From assembly GCA_913063265.1 (NCBI GenBank), contig CAJXZG010000002.1, positions 1 to 64,000 on the forward strand: DNA of 64,000 nt. Direction: 5' to 3'. The stretch is from an uncultured Prolixibacteraceae bacterium (lineage in GTDB: Bacteria; Bacteroidota; Bacteroidia; Bacteroidales; Prolixibacteraceae). The notes under the pieces were generated by a model. That model saw nothing but the letters and a program-made list of their open reading frames with translations, was not told where the DNA came from and made no database searches. The position numbers were made by a program, and so were the translations under genes. Shown here piece after piece: positions 8,089 through 17,623 of this stretch (within the stretch, counting starts at the first letter, position 1; every line of letters begins with the position of its first letter).

Positions 8089-9615
8089 ATGAAAAAAATC
8101 TCTTCTGTTCTGACATTGTTGTTTGCTTCATTCATTTTTTCTTACTCACAGGAAGTTGATTTACAAAAGTTGGATGAATATTTTGCCCAAACTGCAAAAG
8201 ATTGGGGAATTCCCGGCATGAGTGTTGGAATTGTTAAAGATGGCGAAATAGTTTTTAGTAAAGGTTATGGTGTTATAGAAACAGGTAAGGAGAAAAAACC
8301 TGATGGTAACACATTATATGCAATTGCTTCAAATTCAAAAGCTTTTACATCTGCAATTTTGGCTATGTTGGTTCAGGAAGGAAAAATAAACTGGAATGAT
8401 AAAGTTCAAAAATATATACCCTGGTTTGAATTGTACGATCCTTACACAAGCCGGGAAACTACAATAAAAGACTTGCTTTGTCACAGAGTTGGGTTGGGTA
8501 CATTTAGTGGCGATTTTATTTGGTACAAATCCGATCTTAACTCAGAAGAAATCATACGTAGATTAAAATATCTTCCCAATAAGTTTGATTTTAGAGATGG
8601 ATATGGTTATTCGAATGTAATGTACATTACTGCCGGAGAAATTATTAAAATTGTGACCGGCAAAACATGGGGCGAAAACGTACAGGAAAGAATTCTTGAT
8701 CCATTGGATATGAAACGCTCAGTTTACTCATTATCAAAGCTGGAAGAAAAAGGAAACTTTGCAATTCCACATGCTTTTGAGGAGGAAAAGAATATTCCAA
8801 TACCGTATGAAGACTGGGAAGAAGTTGGTGCACTTGGTGGCATAATTTCATCAGTTAACGATATGGGTAAATGGATGATATTTAATATGAATAACGGAAT
8901 TATTGACAATGACACCCTGTTAACTCCGGCATCAAGAAATATTATTTGGAGAATGCACAACACTTATAATGTTGACCATACACAAGCAAACGATTTTAAT
9001 ACTCATTTTAGAGGATATGGTTTAGGTTGGGGCTTGTCTGATTTCCATGGTCGACTGCGAGTAAGTCATGGAGGTGGTTTTGATGGTATGATCTCTTCAG
9101 TAAATATGATTCCGGATGAAAAGCTGGGTGTAGTTGTTTTAACCAATGGAATGAATGCTCCCACCATGGCAGTAAGCTATTACGCATTAAATGCATTTTT
9201 AGGATTGGAAGAAAAAGACTGGTCAACTGAAATGCTGGAACAAAGAAAAGATAAGCAAAAAAAAGACACCCGGATTTCTGAAAGAATAAGGAAACGAGTA
9301 GAAAATACAAATCCAAGTCTGGCAATTGAAGCGTATTGTGGAAAATATATTTCTGATATTTACGGAACCATTGAAGTAAAAAAGGAAAATAATAAACTCA
9401 GAATTTACTTTGAACATACTCCGGAATTATCTGCTACACTTGAACACTGGCATTTTGATGTTTGGAAAATCGACTGGGATTATACACATGCATGGTTTAG
9501 TTTTGGAACTGTTAAATTTAATATGAATAATAATTTAGATATTACAGGAATTGATTTTGATGTACCTAATAACGATATCTTTTTTGATGAATTAAACCCA
9601 AAAAGAATTGATTAA
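8089..9615 (+). CDS. Secreted beta-lactamase-family serine hydrolase with DUF3471-like tail
   Basis: This 508-residue protein has a signal peptide (MKKISSVLTLLFASFIFSYSQ) and a class C beta-lactamase/DD-peptidase-type domain. The active-site SxxK is Ser81-Asn-Ser-Lys84, the YxN motif is in GYGYSNVMY (about residue 173), and the third motif is VSHGGGFDG (about residue 326, HGG in place of KTG), as in esterase-like members of the family. The C-terminal ~110 residues (AIEAYCGKYISDIYGTIEV onward) resemble the DUF3471 lipocalin-like add-on. Such enzymes act in the periplasm on peptides, esters or cell-wall fragments. The substrate cannot be read from the sequence, and there is no reason to call it an antibiotic-resistance gene. 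Confidence 0.88.
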   Translation: MKKISSVLTLLFASFIFSYSQEVDLQKLDEYFAQTAKDWGIPGMSVGIVKDGEIVFSKGYGVIETGKEKKPDGNTLYAIASNSKAFTSAILAMLVQEGKINWNDKVQKYIPWFELYDPYTSRETTIKDLLCHRVGLGTFSGDFIWYKSDLNSEEIIRRLKYLPNKFDFRDGYGYSNVMYITAGEIIKIVTGKTWGENVQERILDPLDMKRSVYSLSKLEEKGNFAIPHAFEEEKNIPIPYEDWEEVGALGGIISSVNDMGKWMIFNMNNGIIDNDTLLTPASRNIIWRMHNTYNVDHTQANDFNTHFRGYGLGWGLSDFHGRLRVSHGGGFDGMISSVNMIPDEKLGVVVLTNGMNAPTMAVSYYALNAFLGLEEKDWSTEMLEQRKDKQKKDTRISERIRKRVENTNPSLAIEAYCGKYISDIYGTIEVKKENNKLRIYFEHTPELSATLEHWHFDVWKIDWDYTHAWFSFGTVKFNMNNNLDITGIDFDVPNNDIFFDELNPKRID

Positions 9616-9733
9616 ACAGGTAAACTTTATATTGTTGCTGAAACAATAAATATTATTTTGGAAAAAATGGAGATGAGTTAATTTGCAGGCTGTTAGACCA
9701 AAACTTTCGTTTATAATATTTGTTTAAATACCA

Positions 9734-10330
9734 ATGCCTGAATACTTAAAAACTATGGAGTTGAGTCCGCGAATAAAATTTTTGTTAACCAATGGATTAA
9801 AAGGAATTGCCTGGCTGGTTATTTTGCTAGGTGGATTCTTTTTGTTTGAATATTTTGTCATTTCAAGAAATCCGGAACTTTGGCTCGATCGGTTTTATGC
9901 TAATCCCAATGTTATATACTTGATTTATATTGGCTCGGAGTTCTTCTTTGGTATAATACCTCCCGAACTATTTATGATTTGGGCCTTTAATAAGGCTGAT
10001 GTAATACATTACATATTAAATATTGGTTTTTTTGCAGTGGTTTCGTATGCATTGGGTTATGTCAATTTTCTAATTGGTAAATTTTTATATAACCGTGTCT
10101 CATTTCGTTATTATCGGAAAAAAATATTCAAAGATACCTGGCCTCAATTGCGTAAATATGGTTTGTTTTTAATTATTGTTGCTGCAATAACTCCGTTACC
10201 ATGGTCGGCTGTTTGTCTTTTGGTAGGCTCTGCAGACTACCCAAACAGAAAGTTTCTTCTTTATGCACTTGCCCGGATTCTTCGTTTTATTGTTTACGGT
10301 TATATTGTATATCAGTCTCATCAGTTTTAA
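9734..10330 (+). CDS. VTT/DedA-like integral membrane protein
   Basis: The 198-residue protein has four to five hydrophobic segments. The stretch AAITPLPWSAVCLLVGSADY followed by a basic, hydrophobic C-terminus has the shape of the DedA/VTT (SNARE-associated) family, whose members move or scramble lipids such as undecaprenyl phosphate across the inner membrane. The family match is partial and the acidic reentrant-loop residue is replaced by the EFFFGIIPPELF segment. An alternative start is the in-frame ATG at 9755. It lies 54 bases before the next small membrane-protein gene and may be cotranscribed with it. Confidence 0.6.
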   Translation: MPEYLKTMELSPRIKFLLTNGLKGIAWLVILLGGFFLFEYFVISRNPELWLDRFYANPNVIYLIYIGSEFFFGIIPPELFMIWAFNKADVIHYILNIGFFAVVSYALGYVNFLIGKFLYNRVSFRYYRKKIFKDTWPQLRKYGLFLIIVAAITPLPWSAVCLLVGSADYPNRKFLLYALARILRFIVYGYIVYQSHQF

Positions 10331-10384
10331 TTTCATAAAAACATACTTTCAAATCTTTTGTTATTAGTGTAAAATAATTTTAAG

Positions 10385-10708
10385 ATGTTAGAAAAACTAA
10401 AAAAGCGCTGGAATATAGAAAGCAATTTCCAGGTTGTGATAATTCTTATCGTTTTTGCCATTACAGGAAGTACTACGGTTTATATCAAAAAAATAATTTT
10501 TGATTTGATCCAGATAACATCTGAAACACCAATAGTTATTAAAATGCCGGTTTATGTTGTTGTAATAATGACAGTTTACAACATATTGTTATTGATAGTA
10601 GGTTTTTTATTCGGGCAGTTTAAGTTTTTCTGGGAATTTGAAAAAAAATTCTTTTCGCGATTAATGTTTAGAAAAAAACAAACGTCTTCAGAAAGAATTA
10701 AATCATGA
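10385..10708 (+). CDS. Small two-helix membrane protein (DUF6787-like)
   Basis: This 107-residue protein has a basic N-terminus ([13 protein letters not shown]), two transmembrane helices ([18 protein letters not shown] and [19 protein letters not shown]), then a motif [17 protein letters not shown] and a basic tail. Short Bacteroidota proteins of this shape are now placed in DUF6787; some older annotations call them diacylglyceryl transferase, for which I see no support. Its stop overlaps the msrA start by four bases (ATGA), so it is translationally coupled to msrA. Confidence 0.6.
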   Translation: MLEKLKKRWNIESNFQVVIILIVFAITGSTTVYIKKIIFDLIQITSETPIVIKMPVYVVVIMTVYNILLLIVGFLFGQFKFFWEFEKKFFSRLMFRKKQTSSERIKS

Positions 10709-11304
10709 AAATTACAAGAAATTTAGCCATCATATTATTATTGACAATTTCAATGAAAACAACAGCAAAACAATTAGAAAAAGCAACGCTTGGCGGCGGA
10801 TGTTTTTGGTGTACGGAAGCCGTTTATCTTGAATTAAATGGAGTAACCGAAGTAAAACCCGGCTATAGTGGTGGTCATATAAAAAATCCTACATACAAAG
10901 AAGTAACCAGCGAAACAACCGGACATGCAGAGGTTGTTCTAATCCAATTCGATCCGGAAATTATTAGTTATCCAGAAATCCTGGAAGTTTTTTTTGCTAC
11001 CCATGATCCGACTACCTTGAACCGACAGGGAAACGATGTGGGTACGCAGTATCGTTCTGCAATTTTTTATCATAGTGAAAAACAAAAGGAAATCGCCAAT
11101 CAAATTATAGAAGAGTTGGAAAAAGAAAAAGTATTTGATGATTCGATTGTAACTGAAGTAACCAAATTTGATGCCTTTTACATTGCCGAAGATTACCATA
11201 TTAATTACTTTGCCCGTAACAAAAATCAACCTTATTGTCAGTTTGTGGTTGCTCCAAAAGTTGATAAATTCAGAAAGGTTTTTAAAGATAAAATCAAAAA
11301 ATAA
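10705..11304 (+). CDS. msrA: Peptide-methionine (S)-S-oxide reductase, exported
   Basis: MsrA reduces the S form of methionine sulfoxide in oxidised proteins. The 199-residue protein has a hydrophobic leader (residues 1-21), so it should work in the periplasm or as a membrane-anchored form. The catalytic Cys33 is in [10 protein letters not shown], and [13 protein letters not shown] and STHDPTT-like [20 protein letters not shown] follow in the right order. Recycling would need a reductant that reaches the periplasm. No MsrB domain is fused. The ATGA overlap with the preceding membrane-protein gene suggests coupled expression. Confidence 0.93.
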   Translation: MKITRNLAIILLLTISMKTTAKQLEKATLGGGCFWCTEAVYLELNGVTEVKPGYSGGHIKNPTYKEVTSETTGHAEVVLIQFDPEIISYPEILEVFFATHDPTTLNRQGNDVGTQYRSAIFYHSEKQKEIANQIIEELEKEKVFDDSIVTEVTKFDAFYIAEDYHINYFARNKNQPYCQFVVAPKVDKFRKVFKDKIKK

Positions 11305-11583
11305 CCCAAAGGATATTTATTAAAACCAAAATAAATATATTACATAATATTTATACTCTTAAGTTATTTCGGAATCCATAATAGAAATAAAAAAATAATG
11401 TATTTTACAAACTAAAAATTTATTAAATCTCAAATAACACACAAAATACTCTTTTATAGTGTATTGCAAGTTAGATTGCAACAAGCCAGCATCCATAAAC
11501 AACTCTTAAAATCCTGTTATTTAACCTTTTGTAAATGAATTCATTTTCAAATATTTACTGTTTTTCATAACTTGAATAGAGTC

Positions 11584-13521
11584 ATGAACACTAAATTAAA
11601 GATTATGAAACAAATTTTACTTGTAATTGGAAATTCATTAAAAACAGTCCTGCTCACAATTTTTTTGGCGCTTTTGGCAACAATAGTGGTAAATGCAGGT
11701 GACATAACAATTTCTTTGGGATACCGACTTGAGGTTGCTACCGAAGATTGGGAACAGCCGGTGGTGGCTGAGATTACCAACCTGGAAAGTTTTTCTGTTG
11801 ATGGTGCAACTTTAAAATACTCAATTACCGATCAGTTAAATTTACGGGTAGCTTACGAATGGAATACTGAAATTGGTACTATACCTCCAAAGAGCTCTGT
11901 GAAATTGCAAGCTGAAAATTATTGGCAGCCAAAAGTTGGGTTTTACAAAGTAAGTTACGAGCTTAATTCATGGAACGATATTAATCCTGCCAACGATACC
12001 GCTTCATATTATGTTGAAGTTTTGCCAAACCCGGGATTTTCTTTTAAAATTAACCAACTGGATTTTATTAATCCTTTTCAGCAAGAATATTCAAATAAAG
12101 GAAGAATTGATTTTACCATTCCTCCATCTGAAGAGGTCAAATATGTGAATATGATGTTAACCTTACCTGGATTGGACTTGGATCCCAAGTGGTTGGTTCA
12201 GAATTTTCCGGCCCCGGCATTTCCCGACACACAGGAAGTTTCGTATTGGATCGATTATGGTAAACTTGGAATAAAGAATGGTTTTGATTTAACTCATTTA
12301 AGGTTAGAGTATAAATACAGTACAACTCCTGAATTAAAACCTTTTTCAATCGATAAAATGTACCTGATGGATACTCATTTGGGATTTTATAATGTGGGTG
12401 GTGATAATCCGGTTGAGAAAGAATTTGATTTTTCCCTTGATCTGCCCAGTATTAACTGGAATAACGGATGGAAATTAAAAACGTGGAATTACAGAGGCTG
12501 TAATGTTCCGAATATTGATTTGGATTCATCAAAATATAATCCCCGCGATATGCCGGGTGTAGTTGGTGATTGGAATAGTTGTGCCCCTGCAGGTGCTATT
12601 AATAGTTTACAATGGTTGGAAGATACTCAGGATAAAATTCCTGACTCGGAAACATCACTGAGAGATAAAATCAATATTTTCAATCATGTTTCCGGACGTT
12701 CAAATGAAGGTGGATTAAATACTGCCGGAACAATTATGGGAAAATTAGGATTTATTGATTCTTTGAAACTACCAATTCATGTAAAATGGCAGGGTATTCC
12801 AACCAGTAAGGATACCATAAAATCTCCCAATCCCAGGTACAATCATTTTGCTCTTGGAAAGAATGATTCGGTTGGAGCTTATCCTACTTTTGAATGGTTG
12901 GTTTCAGAAATGGAAAAAGGAGAAGACATAGAGATTAAATTTGGGTGGTACGATTCATTAAATGTAAGACATGGAGGACATTGGGTAGTCGTTTCAGGTG
13001 TTAGCGATGTTACCACGGCCCAGGGAATTTATGTTAAAGACGATGAAGAACAAAGCAAGGCCGGAGGAATGCGACAGACTTACCTGAACTGGGTAACAAA
13101 TGATGCCGGCCGTCCTCGTTTGGTAGGATTTGAAGGGCCAAATAACCGATGCTGGGTTGAAAGTGTTGTTTCAGAAAGCTACGACTCTACCATCGTATTT
13201 GCCTCTCCAACCACATCCTTAAACTTTTTTGATAATAATAATACTCTTAATTTAATGGTATATGAAAACCCAAGTTCAGTTAATAAACCTGTAACAATTA
13301 AGTTCGATATTAATGAACCTGATAACGTTAAAATTCAGATTTACGAAATCACAGGCAGGTTAATTCTATCTTTTGAAAATAGTTATGAAACTGCAGGCAG
13401 TAAGTCGGTTGTATGGAAAGGAAATCAACAAAATGGTAAGATTGCGGGAAACGGAATTTATATTGTAAAAGTTTTTTCAAAAGAAAATAGCGCAACACAA
13501 AAAATAATACGACAGAATTAA
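11584..13521 (+). CDS. Secreted C39-like cysteine-peptidase-fold protein with T9SS sorting domain
   Basis: A large exported protein of about 645 residues. I choose ATG 11584; ATG 11605, which begins MKQILLVIGNSLK, is equally possible, while a TTG at 11572 is less likely. After the signal peptide there is a CARDB-like beta domain (about 20-150), a second beta region, then a papain/C39-like segment with GDWNSCAPAGAINSLQWLED (candidate Cys) and HGGHWVVVSGVSDV (candidate His), followed by a type A type IX sorting domain (NKPVTIKFDINEPDNVKIQ to IIRQN). It probably reaches the cell surface. I do not know its substrate, and whether it is an active peptidase is inference. Confidence 0.75.
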   Translation: MNTKLKIMKQILLVIGNSLKTVLLTIFLALLATIVVNAGDITISLGYRLEVATEDWEQPVVAEITNLESFSVDGATLKYSITDQLNLRVAYEWNTEIGTIPPKSSVKLQAENYWQPKVGFYKVSYELNSWNDINPANDTASYYVEVLPNPGFSFKINQLDFINPFQQEYSNKGRIDFTIPPSEEVKYVNMMLTLPGLDLDPKWLVQNFPAPAFPDTQEVSYWIDYGKLGIKNGFDLTHLRLEYKYSTTPELKPFSIDKMYLMDTHLGFYNVGGDNPVEKEFDFSLDLPSINWNNGWKLKTWNYRGCNVPNIDLDSSKYNPRDMPGVVGDWNSCAPAGAINSLQWLEDTQDKIPDSETSLRDKINIFNHVSGRSNEGGLNTAGTIMGKLGFIDSLKLPIHVKWQGIPTSKDTIKSPNPRYNHFALGKNDSVGAYPTFEWLVSEMEKGEDIEIKFGWYDSLNVRHGGHWVVVSGVSDVTTAQGIYVKDDEEQSKAGGMRQTYLNWVTNDAGRPRLVGFEGPNNRCWVESVVSESYDSTIVFASPTTSLNFFDNNNTLNLMVYENPSSVNKPVTIKFDINEPDNVKIQIYEITGRLILSFENSYETAGSKSVVWKGNQQNGKIAGNGIYIVKVFSKENSATQKIIRQN

Positions 13522-13527
13522 AAAACG

Positions 13528-13574
13528 TTTTATCATAAAAAAACCGGGATTTTCCCGGTTTTTTTATGATAAAA
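13528..13574. terminator. Bidirectional intrinsic terminator with perfect 22-bp stem
   Basis: Between the convergent T9SS protein and DUF1080 genes lies a perfect inverted repeat: 22-base arms (13528-13549 and 13553-13574) round a 3-base loop. The core CCGGGA/TCCCGG is flanked by 7 A and 7 T, so each strand gives a GC-rich hairpin followed by a U tract. Confidence 0.9.
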
Positions 13575-13581
13575 TACTTTC

Positions 13582-14334
13582 TTATAATTCACGAATCCAG
13601 ATATTTCTGAAGCTTACAGGATTACCATGATCTTGTAATACCAAACTACCCGGACCATGTTTTTCAACCGCGTATTCAGGAACACCAATATATACTGTAG
13701 GTCCCCGAACTTCAACATTATTTTGAACCAAAACACCATTATGTAAAACGGTTATTTTTGGAGGAGTAAAATATGTTCCATCCTTATTAAAACGAGGTGC
13801 TGTATAAATTATATCATAGGTTTGCCATTCTCCCGGTGCTTTACATGCATTTACCAGAGGTGGATGTTGTTTATAAACACTACCTGCTTGCCCGTTTCTG
13901 TAAGTACGGTTGTTATAATTGTCCAATACCTGAACTTCATAAATTCCCTGTAAAAAAACTCCACTATTTCCACGTCCCTGGCTTTCACCAGCTACTTCAG
14001 CAGGTGACCGCCATTCAATATGCAGTTGACAGTCTTCAAAAACCCGTTTTGTTTTAATTACTCCTTCGCCTTTTTTTACAGTTACACATCCGTCTTCAAC
14101 TATCCATCCCGGTTTACCACCATCACCATTTGTCCATTCACTTTCAATATCGGTTCCATTAAAAAGAATAATTGCATCCGATGGGGCATCTGTGGGTTTT
14201 TCTCCCGGAGTAATAACCGTTACTTCCGGATCCCATATTTCTGTCATTTCAGGTTTCATCTCCGGCCTTTCCTGCTGGGCAAAAGCCGCTGTTACAGCAA
14301 CCAATAGCAATGCTGTTAGAACTTTAATTTTCAT
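13582..14334 (-). CDS. DUF1080 (3-keto-disaccharide hydrolase-like) secreted protein
   Basis: The 250-residue protein has a signal peptide (MKIKVLTALLLVAVTAAFAQ) and one DUF1080 jelly-roll domain. Typical blocks are IILFNGTDIESEW, a QLHIEWRSP strand, the RGNSGVFLQGIYEVQVLDNY segment, and a final FRNIWIREL. This domain is now linked to hydrolysis of 3-keto-glycosides made by Gfo/Idh/MocA-type oxidation, which is relevant because two such oxidoreductases lie at 49-50 kb and 62-63 kb. It is 37 bases downstream of the phosphomutase gene, and a strong terminator follows it. Confidence 0.85.
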   Translation of the reverse strand: MKIKVLTALLLVAVTAAFAQQERPEMKPEMTEIWDPEVTVITPGEKPTDAPSDAIILFNGTDIESEWTNGDGGKPGWIVEDGCVTVKKGEGVIKTKRVFEDCQLHIEWRSPAEVAGESQGRGNSGVFLQGIYEVQVLDNYNNRTYRNGQAGSVYKQHPPLVNACKAPGEWQTYDIIYTAPRFNKDGTYFTPPKITVLHNGVLVQNNVEVRGPTVYIGVPEYAVEKHGPGSLVLQDHGNPVSFRNIWIREL

Positions 14335-14371
14335 AAAAATTGTTTTAAGGTTTTAATTGATTTAATTTTAG

Positions 14372-16117
14372 TTACAATCCCAATTCTTCCATTATTGAAT
14401 CTATCTTTAACTCCGATTTTTTTTCTGCCTTTTCAAAATCTTCGCGAGACTTTAATTCTCCTTTTACCTCGAAATAGAACTTAATTTTAGGCTCTGTTCC
14501 TGATGGGCGTACAGATATTTTTGTTCCTTCTTTTGTGAAAAACTGCAGTACATTAGAAGTTATTTTCTGATCAATTTTTTTCTTTTCTCCTGTTAATACA
14601 TTCTTTGCTACCAATGAAGAATAATCTTTAATCTCTTCCAAAGACGATCCTCCAAGTTCTTTAGGTGGCTCATTACGGAAACGGGTCATAATTTGTTGAA
14701 TTTCTTCAGCGCCGGATTTTCCCTGACGAACTATGTATTTCATTTTTTCTTTTGAATACCCATATTCAAGATAGATATCCTGTAGCATTTCATATAAAGA
14801 TTTGCCTTTGCTGATTGCCCAGGCAGCTATTTCCGCCATTAATGCACATGAGGATACAGCATCTTTATCACGCACAAAATCAGCAGGCATAAATCCAAAA
14901 CTTTCTTCACCACCTCCAATATATTTTTTCTTTCCTTCCAGATCTCTGATTATTTCAGCAATGAATTTGAATCCGGTGAATACATCAAAATATTCTATAT
15001 TGTTTCTTCTGGCAATTTCAGCAATTAATTCAGTTGTTACTATCGTTTTTACTACATATTCGTTACCTTTTAACGAGCCAGCTTCTTTCATTTTGGTAAT
15101 AATGTAGTATATAAAAAGTAAGGCGGTTTGATTTCCATTTACAATTATAAATTTGCCTTTATCATCTTTTACCACAACGCCAATCCGGTCTGAATCAGGA
15201 TCGGATGCCATAACCAAATCCGCATCAACTTCATATGCTTTTTTAATCGCAAGTTCCATGGCAGCTTCCTCTTCCGGATTTGGAGAAACCACAGTTGGGA
15301 AATCACCACTAACTACATCCTGCTCAGGAACATTTATAATATTTGTGAATCCGAAAGCACGAAGCGCAGCAGGAATCATTTTCACCCCTGTGCCATGAAT
15401 AGGCGTATATACGATTTTTAAATCCTTGTGTTTCGCGACTACTTCTGGTGATATCGAAACAGTTTTTACCATTTCGAGAAATTTCCGGTCCATCTCTTCT
15501 CCCAAAATTTCTATCAAATTTTCCGGCCCGTCAAATTTAATTTCTTCCGCTTTTATATTTAAAACCTCGTCTACAATATTTTTATCGTGAGGTGCCACAA
15601 TTTGAGAACCATCGTCCCAATATGCTTTATAACCATTATATTCTTTAGGATTGTGTGAAGCAGTAAGAATAATTCCACTTTGGCACCCAAGTTCCCGAAT
15701 TGCAAATGATAATTCCGGAGTTGGACGTAGATCATCGAACAGGTAACACTTAATTCCATTTGCAGCAAAAATCTTAGCACTGCTTTCGGCAAACAGACGA
15801 CTGTTATTTCTGCAATCGTGACCAATTGCAACTTTAATTTCATCAAGGTTGGCAAAATTCTTTTTCAAATAATTCGAAAGTCCCTGAGTAGCTGCTCCTA
15901 CTGTATAAATGTTCATTCGATTGGTGCCCACTCCCATAATGCCACGTAATCCTCCTGTGCCAAATTCAAGATTACGGTAAAACGAGTCAATTAAATCGGT
16001 TGGATCTTCATTATCAAGTAGCTTTTGAACCTCTTTTTTTGTTTCTTCATCATAAGTATCAGAAAGCCAGTATCTTGCTTTTTCTCTTACCTCTTTTAAT
16101 AATGCCGTATTTTCCAT
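14372..16117 (-). CDS. Phosphohexomutase (phosphoglucomutase/phosphomannomutase)
   Basis: The enzyme moves the phosphate between C6 and C1 of a hexose. All four family loops are visible in the 581-residue protein: the phosphoserine loop LTASHNPKEYNGYK, the metal loop ASDPDSDRIGV, the sugar loop GGGEESFGFMPAD, and the phosphate loop VRPSGTEPKIKFYFE. Length and sequence fit the PgcA-like branch. It lies downstream of rfbACD on the same strand (80 bases after rfbD), which suggests it supplies glucose 1-phosphate for dTDP-rhamnose. Specificity for glucose versus mannose cannot be read with certainty. Confidence 0.93.
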   Translation of the reverse strand: MENTALLKEVREKARYWLSDTYDEETKKEVQKLLDNEDPTDLIDSFYRNLEFGTGGLRGIMGVGTNRMNIYTVGAATQGLSNYLKKNFANLDEIKVAIGHDCRNNSRLFAESSAKIFAANGIKCYLFDDLRPTPELSFAIRELGCQSGIILTASHNPKEYNGYKAYWDDGSQIVAPHDKNIVDEVLNIKAEEIKFDGPENLIEILGEEMDRKFLEMVKTVSISPEVVAKHKDLKIVYTPIHGTGVKMIPAALRAFGFTNIINVPEQDVVSGDFPTVVSPNPEEEAAMELAIKKAYEVDADLVMASDPDSDRIGVVVKDDKGKFIIVNGNQTALLFIYYIITKMKEAGSLKGNEYVVKTIVTTELIAEIARRNNIEYFDVFTGFKFIAEIIRDLEGKKKYIGGGEESFGFMPADFVRDKDAVSSCALMAEIAAWAISKGKSLYEMLQDIYLEYGYSKEKMKYIVRQGKSGAEEIQQIMTRFRNEPPKELGGSSLEEIKDYSSLVAKNVLTGEKKKIDQKITSNVLQFFTKEGTKISVRPSGTEPKIKFYFEVKGELKSREDFEKAEKKSELKIDSIMEELGL

Positions 16118-16197
16118 TTTTATCTTTTTATACCACGAATAAATTATGTTGAAATCTAAATTACAACTTTATTTGAAATGTAAACGCAAAATTCTAA

Positions 16198-17064
16198 TTA
16201 GCTTAACTTTTGCAAACATTTTTTTAGACTATCCTTCCAGTAAGGAATAGTTATTTCAAATGTATTTTTGATTTTTGCTTTATCCAGGACGCTGTATAAT
16301 GGTCTTTTGGCGGGTGTAGGAAATTCATCCGATCGAACAGGTAAAACATTACAATTGGTATTGGAGATTTCAAATATTGCTTTTGCAAAATCATACCAGC
16401 TGGCAACTCCTTCATTTGAATAATGATAAATTCCTGAAACAAATAATTTTTTGTTGTTTTCAGTTTTTTCAACAATGCTAAGAATCGAATCTGCCAAATC
16501 AGCTGCATTTGTAGGGGTTCCAATTTGATCAAATACCACATTTAAAGTGTCTCTTTCTTTACCCAAACGCAACATTGTTTTTACAAAATTATTCCCAAAA
16601 ACAGAATAGAGCCAGGATGTTCTGATAATTATTGAATCAGGATTTTCTTTGATACAATTTTGTTCACCATTCAGTTTTGTATTTCCATAAACACTCTGCG
16701 GGTTAACTTCTTCCTGCTCATTATATGGATATGAAGCATTTCCATCAAAAACATAATCTGTGGAAATATGAATAAATTTTGCTCCATTCTCTTTTGCATA
16801 TTTTGCAATTATTGCAGGAGCAATTTCATTTACAAGTACTGCTATTTCTTTATCTGTTTCAGCCTTATCAACTGCAGTGTATGCCGCACAATTAATTACA
16901 AAATCAGGAATCTCTTGTTTAAAATAATTCTCTACAGCCTGTTCATCAGTTATATCTAAAGTATCAATATCTGAATATAAAAAATTCCAGAAGGGAAACT
17001 TTTTTGATAGAATCTTTAACTCTTCCCCTAATTGGCCATTTGCACCAGTTACAATAATTTTCAT
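16198..17064 (-). CDS. rfbD: dTDP-4-dehydrorhamnose reductase
   Basis: RfbD catalyses the last step of dTDP-L-rhamnose synthesis, reducing the 4-keto group with NAD(P)H. The protein of 288 residues starts at the ATG giving MKIIVTGANGQLG; a longer frame adds five residues but would overlap rfbC. The Rossmann motif TGANGQLG, the DYVFDG block, the YxxxK catalytic pair in SVYGNTKLNGEQ and RTSWLYSVFGNNF are all present. The ATG is 4 bases after the rfbC stop, showing tight coupling. Confidence 0.95.
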   Translation of the reverse strand: MKIIVTGANGQLGEELKILSKKFPFWNFLYSDIDTLDITDEQAVENYFKQEIPDFVINCAAYTAVDKAETDKEIAVLVNEIAPAIIAKYAKENGAKFIHISTDYVFDGNASYPYNEQEEVNPQSVYGNTKLNGEQNCIKENPDSIIIRTSWLYSVFGNNFVKTMLRLGKERDTLNVVFDQIGTPTNAADLADSILSIVEKTENNKKLFVSGIYHYSNEGVASWYDFAKAIFEISNTNCNVLPVRSDEFPTPAKRPLYSVLDKAKIKNTFEITIPYWKDSLKKCLQKLS

Positions 17065-17068
17065 CAGG

Positions 17069-17623
17069 CTAGTAAACAAAATTTATTTCTGCATCCTTAA
17101 ACAAAGGAGCGTCCTTATCTTTTTCAGAAACTTTCCACTCCGACTCTTTTAATTGCCAATCAATCCCGAGTTGTGGATCAAATGCATTAATTGCCCTTTC
17201 AGAAGCTTTATTGTAAAGATTATCGCATTTATATATAAAAATTGCTGTTTCACTTAAAACAGAAAAACCGTGACCGAAACCGGGTGGAATGTATAGTTGT
17301 TTTTTATTTTTATCGTCAAGTTCCAAACCAAACCACTCTCCGAATGTAGGTGAATTTCTTCTTAAATCTACTGCTACATCATAAACTACTCCTTGCACTA
17401 CGCGTGCCAGTTTCGCTTGAGCATATGGAGCAAGTTGATAATGTATTCCTCTAACTACTCCTTTTACTGATTTTGATTCATTATCCTGAATAAATTCTGT
17501 TTGTATACCCCCTTCGATGTAATTTGATTTTTTATATGATTCAAAAAAATATCCTCTCGGATCTTTAAAAATATCCGGCTCAACAATTAGTAATCCGCTT
17601 AAAGGTGTTTCAAAAATCTTCAT
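17069..17623 (-). CDS. rfbC: dTDP-4-dehydrorhamnose 3,5-epimerase
   Basis: RfbC epimerises dTDP-4-keto-6-deoxyglucose at C3 and C5. The 184-residue cupin starts at MKIFETPLSG; an upstream in-frame extension of 23 residues lacks family similarity. Diagnostic blocks are DPRGYFFESY, VVRGIHYQLAPYAQAKLARV with the catalytic His, and YIPPGFGHGFSVLSE. It sits between rfbA (185 bases upstream) and rfbD (4 bases downstream). The larger spacer before it may hold a promoter, but I see no strong match. Confidence 0.95.
   Translation of the reverse strand: MKIFETPLSGLLIVEPDIFKDPRGYFFESYKKSNYIEGGIQTEFIQDNESKSVKGVVRGIHYQLAPYAQAKLARVVQGVVYDVAVDLRRNSPTFGEWFGLELDDKNKKQLYIPPGFGHGFSVLSETAIFIYKCDNLYNKASERAINAFDPQLGIDWQLKESEWKVSEKDKDAPLFKDAEINFVY

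Noticed and set aside
8089-9615. Antibiotic-resistance beta-lactamase
   Set aside because: The HGG third motif and DUF3471-like tail fit the esterase/peptidase-like branch; resistance cannot be inferred.
13528-13574. Possible CRISPR-like or insertion-site palindrome
   Set aside because: Only one unit, no spacers, and the U-tract form fits a bidirectional terminator.
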